Shown: positions 16,779-25,165 of the stretch, one piece after another
Numbering within the stretch: the stretch's first letter is position 1
Layout: each line of letters begins with the position of its first letter
NCBI GenBank assembly: GCA_963588905.1
Contig: CAVAJF010000036.1
Coordinates: forward strand, 78,270 to 142,269
Direction: 5' to 3'
Origin: Butyricicoccus_A sp963588905
GTDB lineage: Bacteria > Bacillota > Clostridia > Oscillospirales > Butyricicoccaceae
DNA: 64,000 nucleotides
Position numbers and translations under genes: made by a program
The notes under the pieces: model-generated
The model's input: the letters and a program-made list of their open reading frames with translations, nothing else
Database searches by the model: none
Told to the model about the DNA's origin: nothing

Positions 16779-18515
16779 ATGATAAAAATGTTAATGGGCA
16801 GCATTCGGCAGTACAAACGTGCTTCACTGCTGTCACCGTTGTTTGTCACGCTGGAAGTCATGCTGGAATGTTTACTGCCGCTTGTTATGGCAAGTATGAT
16901 TGACAATATGACAGGAAACAGCATGATGCCGATTATCAAATACGGCATCGCGCTGGCAATTATGGCGATGCTGTCGTTGCTGTTCGGTGCACTGTCCGGT
17001 AAGTATGCGGCAACGGCATCCTGCGGCTTTGCTAAGAACTTACGCCAAGACTTATTTTTTAAGATTCAAGGCTTTTCGTTCGCTGACATCGACAAATTTT
17101 CGTCCTCGTCTCTGGTGACGCGTATGACAACGGATGTCACGAATGTACAGAATGCGTATCAGATGATTATTCGTGTCGCTGTGCGCACCCCACTGATGTT
17201 GATTTTCTCTGTCATTATGGGCATGTCCATCAGTGTGCGGATTTCGTTGATTTTCTTGGTCATGATTCCGATTATCGGCGGCGCATTGCTTGGCATTGCA
17301 TGGCATGTTTTCCCGATTTTCAAGCGCATCTTTAAAAAATACGATCGCATGAATGAATCAGTACAGGAAAATATCTCTGGTATCCGCGTTGTCAAATCCT
17401 TTGTCCGTGAGGACTATGAGCGAGAGAAGTTTTACACTCAATCGGAATCCGTTCGCCGTGATTTCACGCGTGTCGAGAAGATTTTGGCACTCAATGCTCC
17501 GATTATGATGTTTGGCATTTACGTATGTATGTTGCTTGTCAGCTTCATTGGTGCCAATATCATTATCGCTTCGCACGGCTCGGCATTGACAACCGGTGAG
17601 CTTTCTTCTCTCATCAATTACGGCGTGCAGATCTTGGCATCTATGATGATGTTCTCTATGGTGTTCGTCATGTGCATGATGGCAGCGGAGCCGGTACAGC
17701 GTATCACCGAAGTGCTGAAGCATGAGAGTGTGCTGAAAAATCCGGAGCATGGCAAGACCACCTTGGATGACGGCAGCATTTCCTTTGACCATGTTTCGTT
17801 CCGCTACTCGGACAAGAGCAAGAAGTATGCACTGTCTGACATCAATTTCGATATTCCGTCCGGCAAGACTATTGGTATCATTGGCGGTACCGGTTCGTCG
17901 AAAACATCGCTGATTCAGTTGATTTCCCGTCTGTATGATACGACAGAAGGCAGCGTCCGTGTTGGCGGTGTAGATGTACGTGAGTACGATTTGGAATCTT
18001 TGCGCAGTGAAGTGGCTGTGGTACTGCAAAAAAACATTTTGTTTTCCGGTACAATTAAAGAAAATCTGCGCTGGGGCAATAAAGATGCTACGGATGCAGA
18101 ATTGGAACGCGTTTGCCGCTTAGCACAGGCGGATGAATTTATTCAGCAGTTCCCGCAGAAATATGATACATATATTGAGCGCGGCGGCAGCAATGTCTCT
18201 GGCGGTCAGAAACAGCGTCTGTGTATTGCTCGTGCGCTGCTCAAAAAGCCGAAGATTTTGATTCTGGATGACTCGACTTCCGCTGTAGATACCAAGACCG
18301 ATGCGTTGATTCGTAAGGCGTTCCGACAGGAAATTCCAGATACCACCAAGATTATCATTGCCCAGCGTATTTCATCCGTAGAGGACGCCGACCAGATCTT
18401 CGTCATGGAGGATGGCCGGATTGTCGAGCGCGGCACACATGATGAGTTGGTAGCGCTGGGTGGTATTTACCGTGAAGTATATGATTCTCAGACGAAAAGC
18501 AGAGAGGAGGCGTAA
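16779..18515 (+). CDS. ABC exporter half-transporter, subunit with degenerate ATP site
   Basis: 578 residues from the ATG at 16779, which has AAAGGAG upstream; a longer frame starts 33 bp earlier without a site. Residues about 15-310 hold six membrane segments; the rest is an ATPase domain: Walker A GGTGSSKTS, signature VSGGQKQR and Walker B LILDDSTSAVD. The catalytic Glu is Asp, and the H-loop His is Gln (IIAQRIS). Such changes mark the inactive half of heterodimeric exporters of the BmrCD/LmrCD type, so it should pair with the next gene product. Export of drugs or toxic compounds is inferred from the MarR context. Confidence 0.9.
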   Translation: MIKMLMGSIRQYKRASLLSPLFVTLEVMLECLLPLVMASMIDNMTGNSMMPIIKYGIALAIMAMLSLLFGALSGKYAATASCGFAKNLRQDLFFKIQGFSFADIDKFSSSSLVTRMTTDVTNVQNAYQMIIRVAVRTPLMLIFSVIMGMSISVRISLIFLVMIPIIGGALLGIAWHVFPIFKRIFKKYDRMNESVQENISGIRVVKSFVREDYEREKFYTQSESVRRDFTRVEKILALNAPIMMFGIYVCMLLVSFIGANIIIASHGSALTTGELSSLINYGVQILASMMMFSMVFVMCMMAAEPVQRITEVLKHESVLKNPEHGKTTLDDGSISFDHVSFRYSDKSKKYALSDINFDIPSGKTIGIIGGTGSSKTSLIQLISRLYDTTEGSVRVGGVDVREYDLESLRSEVAVVLQKNILFSGTIKENLRWGNKDATDAELERVCRLAQADEFIQQFPQKYDTYIERGGSNVSGGQKQRLCIARALLKKPKILILDDSTSAVDTKTDALIRKAFRQEIPDTTKIIIAQRISSVEDADQIFVMEDGRIVERGTHDELVALGGIYREVYDSQTKSREEA

Positions 18516-18518
18516 CTG

Positions 18519-20438
18519 ATGGCAAAGCAGAATAAAAAAGGCAAGCGTCCTGCCGTAAAAAAGGGCACATTTGGCCGACTGTTCCGGTATCTGTTTCAGC
18601 ATTACGGCATTCGGCTGATCGTCGTGATGATTTGTATTGTCATCAGTGCGGCAGCTTCTGTTGTAGCAACGGTATTTTTACAGCGTTTGATTGATGAATG
18701 CATTGTGCCGGGCATTTCGTCTGGTATGGGAGCGGTACAGAATTTGCTGATCCATATCCTTCTGACCATGATGGCGTTTTACATTCTCGGTGTCGTCGCA
18801 GCGTTTATTTACAACCGAATTATGGCGACCGTCACGCAGGGTACACTGAAGAATCTGCGCGACGATATGTTTAACGGCATGGAAACACTGCCGATTAAAT
18901 ACTTTGATACGCATCCGCACGGTGACATTATGAGTACCTATACGAATGACACCGATGCCATTCGTATGTTGATTGGTCAGAGCTTGCCGATGCTTACACA
19001 GTCGGTTTTGTCTGTACTCGCTATGATTGGCATGATGCTGTATTTCAGTGTATGGCTGACTATTCTTGTCTTGATTTTTATTGGCGTCATGCTGACAATT
19101 TCCAAAAAATTTGGCGGCGCCAGTGCGAAGTACATGATGGCACAGCAGCGTTCGCTGGCAACAGAAGAAGGCTTTGTTGAGGAAATCATGAGCGGCCAGA
19201 AGGTCGTACAGGTATTTTGCCATGAAGAAGAGAGCAAACAGGATTTTGTCAAGCTCAATGAAAAGCTGTTTCATGACGGCGAAAAAGCAAATCAGTACGG
19301 CAATGTCCTCATGCCGATTCTCAACAACTTGGGCAATCTGATGTACGTGCTGCTGGCAGTGCTCGGTGGTACATTGGTTGTTCTGCACGCGCCGAATGTC
19401 AGCTTGACCGGTGTAGACACCATTACGCTCGGCATTATCATTTCGTTCCTCAGCATGACGCGTCAGCTGTCGCAGACCATTGGTCAGGCATCTATGCAGG
19501 TATCGATGATTGCCATGGGTCTGGCAGGCGCAGGCCGCGTCTTTGAGTTGATCGATCAGGTATCCGAAGAAGATCATGGCTATGTACATCTGGTTAACGC
19601 AAAGAAAGATGCAGACGGCAACATCATCGAGTGTGACAAGCCGACTGGCATGTGGGCTTGGAAGCATCCGCACAGCGCAGACGGCACTGTATCGTATCGA
19701 GAACTCAAGGGTGATGTCCGTCTGGAAGATGTCAATTTTGGTTACACGCCGGATAAGACAGTCCTGCACGATGTCTCGCTGTATGCGAAGCCGGGACAGA
19801 AAATTGCGTTTGTCGGTGCGACTGGTGCCGGTAAGACAACCATTACCAATTTGATTAACCGATTTTATGATATTCAGGACGGCAAAATTCGTTATGACGG
19901 CATCAATATTGAAAAAATTTGCAAGCCGGATTTGCGCCGTTCGCTCGGCATTGTCTTGCAGGATGTCAATTTATTCACGGGAACCGTTATGGATAACATT
20001 CGATATGGCAGACTGGATGCAACCGATGAAGAGTGTATCGCAGCTGCCAAGCTGGCAAATGCGGATAGCTTTATCTCCCGCTTGCCGGATGGTTATCAGA
20101 CGATGCTGACAGGCAATGGCTCAAATCTCTCGCAGGGTCAGCGTCAGCTGCTGTCAATTGCACGTGCCGCTGTGGCAGATCCTCCGGTTATGATTCTGGA
20201 TGAAGCAACCTCGTCCATTGATACACGAACCGAAGCTCTGGTTCAGGCTGGCATGGACAATCTGATGAAGGGCAGAACGGTATTTGTCATCGCACACCGC
20301 TTGTCCACGGTTCGGAACAGTGAGGCAATCATGGTGCTGGATCATGGCAGAATTATCGAACGAGGCACCCATGATCAGCTCATTGAGCAGAAGGGCGTAT
20401 ATTATCAACTGTATACCGGCGCATTTGAGTTGGAGTAA
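18519..20438 (+). CDS. ABC exporter half-transporter, catalytic subunit
   Basis: 639 residues. A membrane domain (about 20-340) is followed by an ATPase domain with full catalytic motifs: Walker A GATGAGKTT, signature LSQGQRQ, Walker B MILDEATSSID and H-loop IAHRLST. About 45 residues between the membrane domain and Walker A, near 355-400, form a charged insert. It begins 3 bp after the previous gene. GAGGAGG lies upstream, partly inside that gene. With the degenerate partner it would make one heterodimeric exporter. Confidence 0.92.
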   Translation: MAKQNKKGKRPAVKKGTFGRLFRYLFQHYGIRLIVVMICIVISAAASVVATVFLQRLIDECIVPGISSGMGAVQNLLIHILLTMMAFYILGVVAAFIYNRIMATVTQGTLKNLRDDMFNGMETLPIKYFDTHPHGDIMSTYTNDTDAIRMLIGQSLPMLTQSVLSVLAMIGMMLYFSVWLTILVLIFIGVMLTISKKFGGASAKYMMAQQRSLATEEGFVEEIMSGQKVVQVFCHEEESKQDFVKLNEKLFHDGEKANQYGNVLMPILNNLGNLMYVLLAVLGGTLVVLHAPNVSLTGVDTITLGIIISFLSMTRQLSQTIGQASMQVSMIAMGLAGAGRVFELIDQVSEEDHGYVHLVNAKKDADGNIIECDKPTGMWAWKHPHSADGTVSYRELKGDVRLEDVNFGYTPDKTVLHDVSLYAKPGQKIAFVGATGAGKTTITNLINRFYDIQDGKIRYDGINIEKICKPDLRRSLGIVLQDVNLFTGTVMDNIRYGRLDATDEECIAAAKLANADSFISRLPDGYQTMLTGNGSNLSQGQRQLLSIARAAVADPPVMILDEATSSIDTRTEALVQAGMDNLMKGRTVFVIAHRLSTVRNSEAIMVLDHGRIIERGTHDQLIEQKGVYYQLYTGAFELE

Positions 20439-20439
20439 A

Positions 20440-20466
20440 AAAACAGACCGCACAAGCGGTCTGTTT
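20440..20466 (+). terminator. bidirectional terminator after the ABC exporter
   Basis: AAACAGACCGC and GCGGTCTGTTT with an ACAA loop, A-rich before and T-rich after. It separates the exporter from the convergent transglutaminase gene. Confidence 0.9.
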
Positions 20467-20483
20467 TCGTTTATAGCATCAAA

Positions 20484-22067
20484 TTAGTCAGCCGTCATCA
20501 AATCCATGACGAAGGAGAAAATCGAAACACCCTCAGCTCTGGTGAGCTGCTTTTTTGGCTGGAAACTACCGTTTGGATAGCCAGAGATGAGACGTGTAGC
20601 CGTTGCACGGCATACGGCATCTCGTGCCCAATTGGAAATCGTGTTCTTGTCGGTATAGGTCACATCTGCCCAATCCATAGTTTCCATATCCACTTCTTTT
20701 TGATCCAAATGGTGCGCAATCATCGTGACGAACTCTTCGCGCGTTACACCGCGATTTGGTTCAAACTTGAAATTGCCAACACCGGAAACCAGATTGTTTG
20801 CTTGCGCCCAAGCAATTGCCGGTGTATACCATTTGCCATCGGGAACGTCGGTAAAATTCGCATGGGTGTATTCACTCAGATCTGCATTATCCAGCTTTGC
20901 AATAATTTGTGTAGCCATGGCGCGGGTCATCGTGACCTTGCCATCGAAACGATGAGGAGCCGTACCGGATACCAATCCAGCAGTTGCAGCCTTCATAGCA
21001 GAGGTAAGATACCATGATTCTTCGGAAATATCATAGAACAAATCGTCTACAAACATCGCATAAATCGTCGTTGCGCCTGTAACAGGGAACGAATAAGACA
21101 GATCTGCGCTCAGCAGCGTACCATTGCCGTCAAACCAGCCTTCAAATGCTTTGTCAGCAGTCGGTGTAGCGGTGAGGGTAACATTGCTGCCAATATCATA
21201 TTTGCCCGAACCGGAAGTGCTGCCGGAACGGGAGGCAATACCGGTTACCGGAACCAGTTTCTCACGGTGTGCGCTGACAGACAAAAAGCCTGCATCGCGC
21301 TTGGCGTTGATGGAAGTTTCTTCTGTATAGCGGAAGTAATTGGAATCTCCAGAGGTCACACCGAAATAACGGGAATAGTTGATGGTTCCTTTGCCATCAT
21401 TGGTCATACGGTATTCACGCTGTGGATCAAAAATATAATATTTGCCATCTAAGACAACTTCCGTCCAGCCGTGATGGCCATGTGCTGTGCTGCTGAATCC
21501 GAGAGATTCTTCAAATTTGAAATCGCCGGTATGTACATACGCATCAATACCAATGTATCGCACCATGACTGCAAAGACAGCACCCCAATCATAGCACACA
21601 CCCTTGTGCTTGATCATCGTATAATAGGTTCGAGCAATCACATCTTCCGGGAAGGCTTTTTGCAAGCCATCTTCATAGTCGTTGTACGGATATTTTTCTT
21701 TGAAACCGTCGTATCCTGAATTTTTAGCAGTGTATCCTGCCCAGGAGTAGTCGATGTTTTTGATTGTCCATGCGTAGCAAGCCTTTACTTTTTCAGCTGT
21801 AGACTGATTCGCATAGGGAGCAAGAACAGAGTCCAACAATTTGTCTAAAGCGGCATAGCCGGTCTTTTGCGGATGCAGCGTCTGGCTGTTTAACAGGGAA
21901 ATGATCTGCGAATTGGAGACATTCTTGTCTACAATCATTGCGGACTTGTCATCTGCGACGAGTGTTGGATCATCCGTTGCCTGTACAAGAGCCGTAAAAC
22001 TTGGCGTAAAGCACAGAACCAGAGCCAACATGAAGCCAATGAATCGCCTCTTTTTGTGAGTTTTCAT
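20484..22067 (-). CDS. secreted transglutaminase-like protein with three SLH repeats
   Basis: 527 residues from the ATG at 22067, with GGAGG 7 nt upstream; an in-frame TTG just before it is less likely. Residues 1-30 are a signal peptide (RRFIGFMLALVLCF...ALVQA). About 85-225 is a transglutaminase-like fold with Cys158 (GVCYDWG), His199 (GHHGWTEV) and Asp214 (YIFDP). About 285-340 resembles an InlB B-type repeat (VTLTATPTADKAFEGWFDG), and about 350-527 are three S-layer homology repeats for binding cell-wall polymer. It is probably a cell-surface protease-like or cross-linking enzyme; which of these cannot be told. Confidence 0.88.
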   Translation of the reverse strand: MKTHKKRRFIGFMLALVLCFTPSFTALVQATDDPTLVADDKSAMIVDKNVSNSQIISLLNSQTLHPQKTGYAALDKLLDSVLAPYANQSTAEKVKACYAWTIKNIDYSWAGYTAKNSGYDGFKEKYPYNDYEDGLQKAFPEDVIARTYYTMIKHKGVCYDWGAVFAVMVRYIGIDAYVHTGDFKFEESLGFSSTAHGHHGWTEVVLDGKYYIFDPQREYRMTNDGKGTINYSRYFGVTSGDSNYFRYTEETSINAKRDAGFLSVSAHREKLVPVTGIASRSGSTSGSGKYDIGSNVTLTATPTADKAFEGWFDGNGTLLSADLSYSFPVTGATTIYAMFVDDLFYDISEESWYLTSAMKAATAGLVSGTAPHRFDGKVTMTRAMATQIIAKLDNADLSEYTHANFTDVPDGKWYTPAIAWAQANNLVSGVGNFKFEPNRGVTREEFVTMIAHHLDQKEVDMETMDWADVTYTDKNTISNWARDAVCRATATRLISGYPNGSFQPKKQLTRAEGVSIFSFVMDLMTAD

Positions 22068-22101
22068 CAATACTCCTCCTTTTTACATGCGGTTATTGTC
22101 T

Positions 22102-22131
22102 ATTATATCATGTGACGAATTGGGACTGCAA
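22102..22131 (-). promoter_or_regulatory. promoter of the transglutaminase/SLH gene
   Basis: On the minus strand TTGCAG (22131-22126) and TATAAT (22107-22102), 18 bp apart, 35 bp before the start codon. The rest of the 22132-22245 gap shows nothing I recognise. Confidence 0.7.
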
Positions 22132-22245
22132 TAGATGATGCAAATTATTTTTACAAGGATGAGTGGGCAACGTCCGCCACCCGGAATTAACTCTTATAAT
22201 CCGGAAACTACCTTTACATTTGACGAATTATTTTTATAAATTCTC

Positions 22246-22276
22246 TTGACTTAAAGTTAACTTCAGGGTGTATGCT
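22246..22276 (+). promoter_or_regulatory. MerR-type promoter of the aldo/keto reductase operon
   Basis: TTGACT (22246-22251) and TATGCT (22271-22276) are 19 bp apart, which is too long for a normal promoter but typical of MerR-family activation. A dyad, CTTAAAGTT / AACTTCAGG (22250-22267; 7 of 9 pairs), fills the spacer. No MerR gene is in the window. Confidence 0.72.
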
Positions 22277-22308
22277 AGAGCCAACAAGAAATCTAACAGG
22301 AGGAATCT

Positions 22309-23172
22309 ATGATGTTCAACGAAGTATACACTCTGGCAAATGGTACCCGCATCCCGAAGTTGGGACTCGGTACATGGTTTATTGATGATGACAAGGCGGC
22401 GCAGGCAGTGCGTGAGGCAGTCAAGCTGGGCTATCGCCTGATCGACACGGCGCAGGCGTATGGCAATGAGCGCGGTGTAGGAGAAGGTGTGCGTACCTGT
22501 GGCATTCCGCGTGAGCAGCTGTTTGTCGCTAGCAAGATTGCCGCAGAAAACAAGACTTACGAGAGTGCTATGGCATCCATTGATGAGACTTTGGAAAAGA
22601 TGGGCTTAGACTATCTTGACCAGATGATTATTCACAGCCCGCAGCCGTGGGCAGAATTCCGCGTAGAGAAGCGGTATTTTGAGGAAAATAAGCAGGTTTG
22701 GCGTGCATTGGAAGATGCACAGGCAGCCGGAAAAGTTAAGGTAATTGGCGTGTCCAATTTCTTGCAGGATGATTTGGAGAATATCCTGTCTGATTGCCGT
22801 GTCAAGCCGATGGTGAACCAGATTTTGCTGCATATCAGCAACACAAATCAGGAACTGCTGACATTCTGCAAGCAGCAGGGCATTCAGGTTGAAGCGTATT
22901 CTCCGATTGCACATGGTGAAGCGCTCAAAAATCCGGCAATTATGGAGATGGCGAAAAAATATCATGTCTCTGTCGCACAGCTTTGCATCCGCTATGTGAT
23001 TCAGCTTGGTACTGTGGCACTGCCGAAAACCGCAGATCCGGCGCACATGGCAGACAATGCTGCGGTAGATTTTGAGATCTCTGCACAGGATATGCAGCAG
23101 CTTGTACAGATGCAGACCATCCAGAGCTATGGCGAATTTGATGTCTTCCCGGTATTTGGAAAGGGCGTTTGA
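22309..23172 (+). CDS. aldo/keto reductase
   Basis: 287 residues. The catalytic tetrad is visible: Asp in LIDTAQAYGNE, Tyr in the same segment, Lys in VASKIAAEN and His in MIIHSPQPW. VIGVSNF and the C-terminal ALPKTADP region bind NADPH. AGGAGG precedes two adjacent ATGs; the first was used, the second is 3 bp later. The 3' end is followed within 6 bp by a flavodoxin gene. Aldehyde or methylglyoxal reduction would fit the MerR-type promoter, but that is inference. Confidence 0.92.
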   Translation: MMFNEVYTLANGTRIPKLGLGTWFIDDDKAAQAVREAVKLGYRLIDTAQAYGNERGVGEGVRTCGIPREQLFVASKIAAENKTYESAMASIDETLEKMGLDYLDQMIIHSPQPWAEFRVEKRYFEENKQVWRALEDAQAAGKVKVIGVSNFLQDDLENILSDCRVKPMVNQILLHISNTNQELLTFCKQQGIQVEAYSPIAHGEALKNPAIMEMAKKYHVSVAQLCIRYVIQLGTVALPKTADPAHMADNAAVDFEISAQDMQQLVQMQTIQSYGEFDVFPVFGKGV

Positions 23173-23177
23173 GAAAA

Positions 23178-23687
23178 ATGAAAACACTTGTGGCATTTTA
23201 CTCCCGTGCGGATGAGAACTATTTTGGCGGAACCTATCGCTATATTTCGGTTGGCAATACACAGCGTGTAGCACAAGTGATCGCGCAGGAAACCGGCGCA
23301 GATTTGTTTGCAATTCAGCAGGTGCAGCCGTATGCGGCGGAATATCAGACCTGTGTCGCACAGGCGCGAGAGGATTTTTACAACAAGGCTCGACCGGCTG
23401 TGCAAAATCTGCCGGAAAATTTGGATGATTACGATGAAATCTACTTGGGCTATCCAAATTACTGCGGGGATATGCCGATGGCAGTGTATACCTTTTTGGA
23501 AGCCTTTTCGTGGGAAGGAAAGACGATTCATCCATTCTGCACCCATGAGGGAAGCGGTTTGTCCGACACGGAGCGCAGCATTCAGCGCACCTGCACCGGC
23601 GCAACGGTGACAAAGGGACTGGCCGTACACGGCAGTCATGTAGACAGTGCGAAACATGCGATTCAGGCATGGATCAAGAACATTTAA
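23178..23687 (+). CDS. flavodoxin-family protein
   Basis: 169 residues from the ATG at 23178, 5 bp after the reductase stop; an in-frame TTG at 23169 is less likely. TLVAFYSRADENYFGG...GNTQRVAQVIA is the FMN phosphate loop of the flavodoxin-like family, and YDEIYLGYPNYCGDMP and PFCTHEGSGLSDTE are typical later segments. It probably works as an NAD(P)H- or ferredoxin-linked flavoprotein alongside the aldo/keto reductase. Confidence 0.88.
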   Translation: MKTLVAFYSRADENYFGGTYRYISVGNTQRVAQVIAQETGADLFAIQQVQPYAAEYQTCVAQAREDFYNKARPAVQNLPENLDDYDEIYLGYPNYCGDMPMAVYTFLEAFSWEGKTIHPFCTHEGSGLSDTERSIQRTCTGATVTKGLAVHGSHVDSAKHAIQAWIKNI

Positions 23688-23717
23688 CCGTGAGAACAGG
23701 ATTCTCTGCATAAGTAA

Positions 23718-23753
23718 AGAGCGCATCTGATTGTACGTCAGATGCGCTCTTTT
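23718..23753 (+). terminator. terminator after the flavodoxin gene
   Basis: A 13-bp stem AGAGCGCATCTGA / TCAGATGCGCTCT with a 7-nt loop and a short T run. It also serves the convergent gene ending at 23767. Confidence 0.88.
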
Positions 23754-23766
23754 GTGTCAAGATCGG

Positions 23767-24378
23767 TTATTTGCTTGTGCGAGCGCGAATAAACGCGAGC
23801 AATTGCTGGGCGGTTCCGTTAGGTCCCAGCACGCTGCTGTCGATGGACAGGTGGTAGCTGCTGGAATCGCCCCATGTGTTATCCGAGCGTTCCGAATAAT
23901 ACGATGCGCGTTTCCGATCCATCTGTTTAATCATGTTTTTGGCTTTGGATTCCGTCAAGTCGTATTGCTTCATGATGCGCTGCATACGCCAATCCAAGGG
24001 CGCATGAATGAAAAAGCTAACACGATTCGGAAAATCAGAGAAGACGGCATCTGCGGCGCGGCCAATGAAAATACAGGGGCCTTCCTTCGCCAAATTGCGC
24101 ATGGTTTCCTCTTCTGCCATAGAGATCTGTTGTTCAAAAGACAGGCCGTTCTGTCCCAATGTATACATATTTGCGGCAAGAGAGAACAAAAAGCTGTTGG
24201 TCAGGGAAGAACCGCTTTCACTCATCACCTTGGTATACATGCCATATTCTTTGGCTGCCTGCGCAATGTCGTCCTTATCGAATAGCGGCATATGCAGCTC
24301 CTTGGCGAGAATTTCAGCGATCTGATGTCCACTGCTGCCAAACTGGCGGCTGACCGTAATAAGCAACTGGTTATTCAT
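23767..24378 (-). CDS. cytidylate kinase-like family protein
   Basis: 203 residues. The N-terminus ITVSRQFGSSGHQIAEILA is the modified P-loop of the Cytidylate_kin2 family, and IFIGRAADAVFSD and the SYYSERSDNTWGDSSSYHL motif near residue 165 are typical of it. These proteins are common in gut Clostridia; their substrate is not firmly known. The promoter is TTGAAC (24427-24422) and TATAAT (24404-24399) on the minus strand, 17 bp apart. The 24405-24538 gap also has an AAAAGGT/ACCTTTT hairpin of unknown role. Confidence 0.85.
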   Translation of the reverse strand: MNNQLLITVSRQFGSSGHQIAEILAKELHMPLFDKDDIAQAAKEYGMYTKVMSESGSSLTNSFLFSLAANMYTLGQNGLSFEQQISMAEEETMRNLAKEGPCIFIGRAADAVFSDFPNRVSFFIHAPLDWRMQRIMKQYDLTESKAKNMIKQMDRKRASYYSERSDNTWGDSSSYHLSIDSSVLGPNGTAQQLLAFIRARTSK

Positions 24379-24538
24379 AACAACGCCTCCTTTGCTCCAT
24401 TATACAACAATTGGAGGATGTGTTCAATTTATTTTGCGGAAAAAGGTGATTTCATAAAAAAACCTTTTCTGACACAGGAATTGATGTTATAATAAAAATA
24501 GATAAGATATAAGATTTTCAGGTAAGGATGTTTCCATC

Positions 24539-25165
24539 ATGAAAAATGTCATGATTCGCCCCGCGACACGCGCAGATGCACAAGAGATGCTGGCATTGTA
24601 TGCGCCGTATGTACTGCATACGACCGTCACCAGCGAATATGATCCACCCAGCTTGGAGGAATTTACCAACCGTATTGAGACCTATACCGCCAAGACACCG
24701 TGGCTGTGCTGCGTCATAGATGGACAAATCGTCGGATATGGGTATGCATCACCGCATCGAAAGCGTGCTGCCTACCAGTGGTCGTGCGAAACGTCTATTT
24801 ATACCAAAATGGGATTTCATCGTCGCGGCATTGCAACCGCTCTGTATTCGGCACTGTTCGATCTGTTGGCGTATCAGGGATATTATAGCATTTATGTCGG
24901 CGTGACCTGCCCCAATCCGCGCAGTATGGCATTTCATATGTCGATGGGTTTTGAGCGCATGGGCGCGTATCACAACAGTATGTACAAATTTGGAAAATGG
25001 CGCGATGTCATTTGGATGGGCAAGGCATTGCGGCACTATGAAGGAGAGCCGAAGCCTACGCTTCGCTATCCCGACATTCAAGACCAAGCCTATTGTCAAC
25101 AAGTATTGGCGCAAGCAGCCCAGCTTGTGCATGAGCCGCGGGCGATACACAATCGCCATGCGTGA
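24539..25165 (+). CDS. GNAT-family N-acetyltransferase (phosphinothricin acetyltransferase-like)
   Basis: 208 residues. IRPATRADAQEMLALYAPYV at the N-terminus, GFHRRGIATALYSALFDLL (acetyl-CoA pyrophosphate loop, near 100) and NPRSMAFHMSMGFERMGAYH mark the PAT subgroup, which acetylates amines on methionine sulfoximine-like compounds or similar amino acids. A -10 TATAAT lies at 24488-24493 with a weak -35. It overlaps the next gene by 8 bp. Confidence 0.88.
   Translation: MKNVMIRPATRADAQEMLALYAPYVLHTTVTSEYDPPSLEEFTNRIETYTAKTPWLCCVIDGQIVGYGYASPHRKRAAYQWSCETSIYTKMGFHRRGIATALYSALFDLLAYQGYYSIYVGVTCPNPRSMAFHMSMGFERMGAYHNSMYKFGKWRDVIWMGKALRHYEGEPKPTLRYPDIQDQAYCQQVLAQAAQLVHEPRAIHNRHA

Noticed and set aside
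22309..22318. Second ATG as the aldo/keto reductase start
   Set aside because: It cannot be decided from spacing; the first ATG was kept and the effect is one residue.
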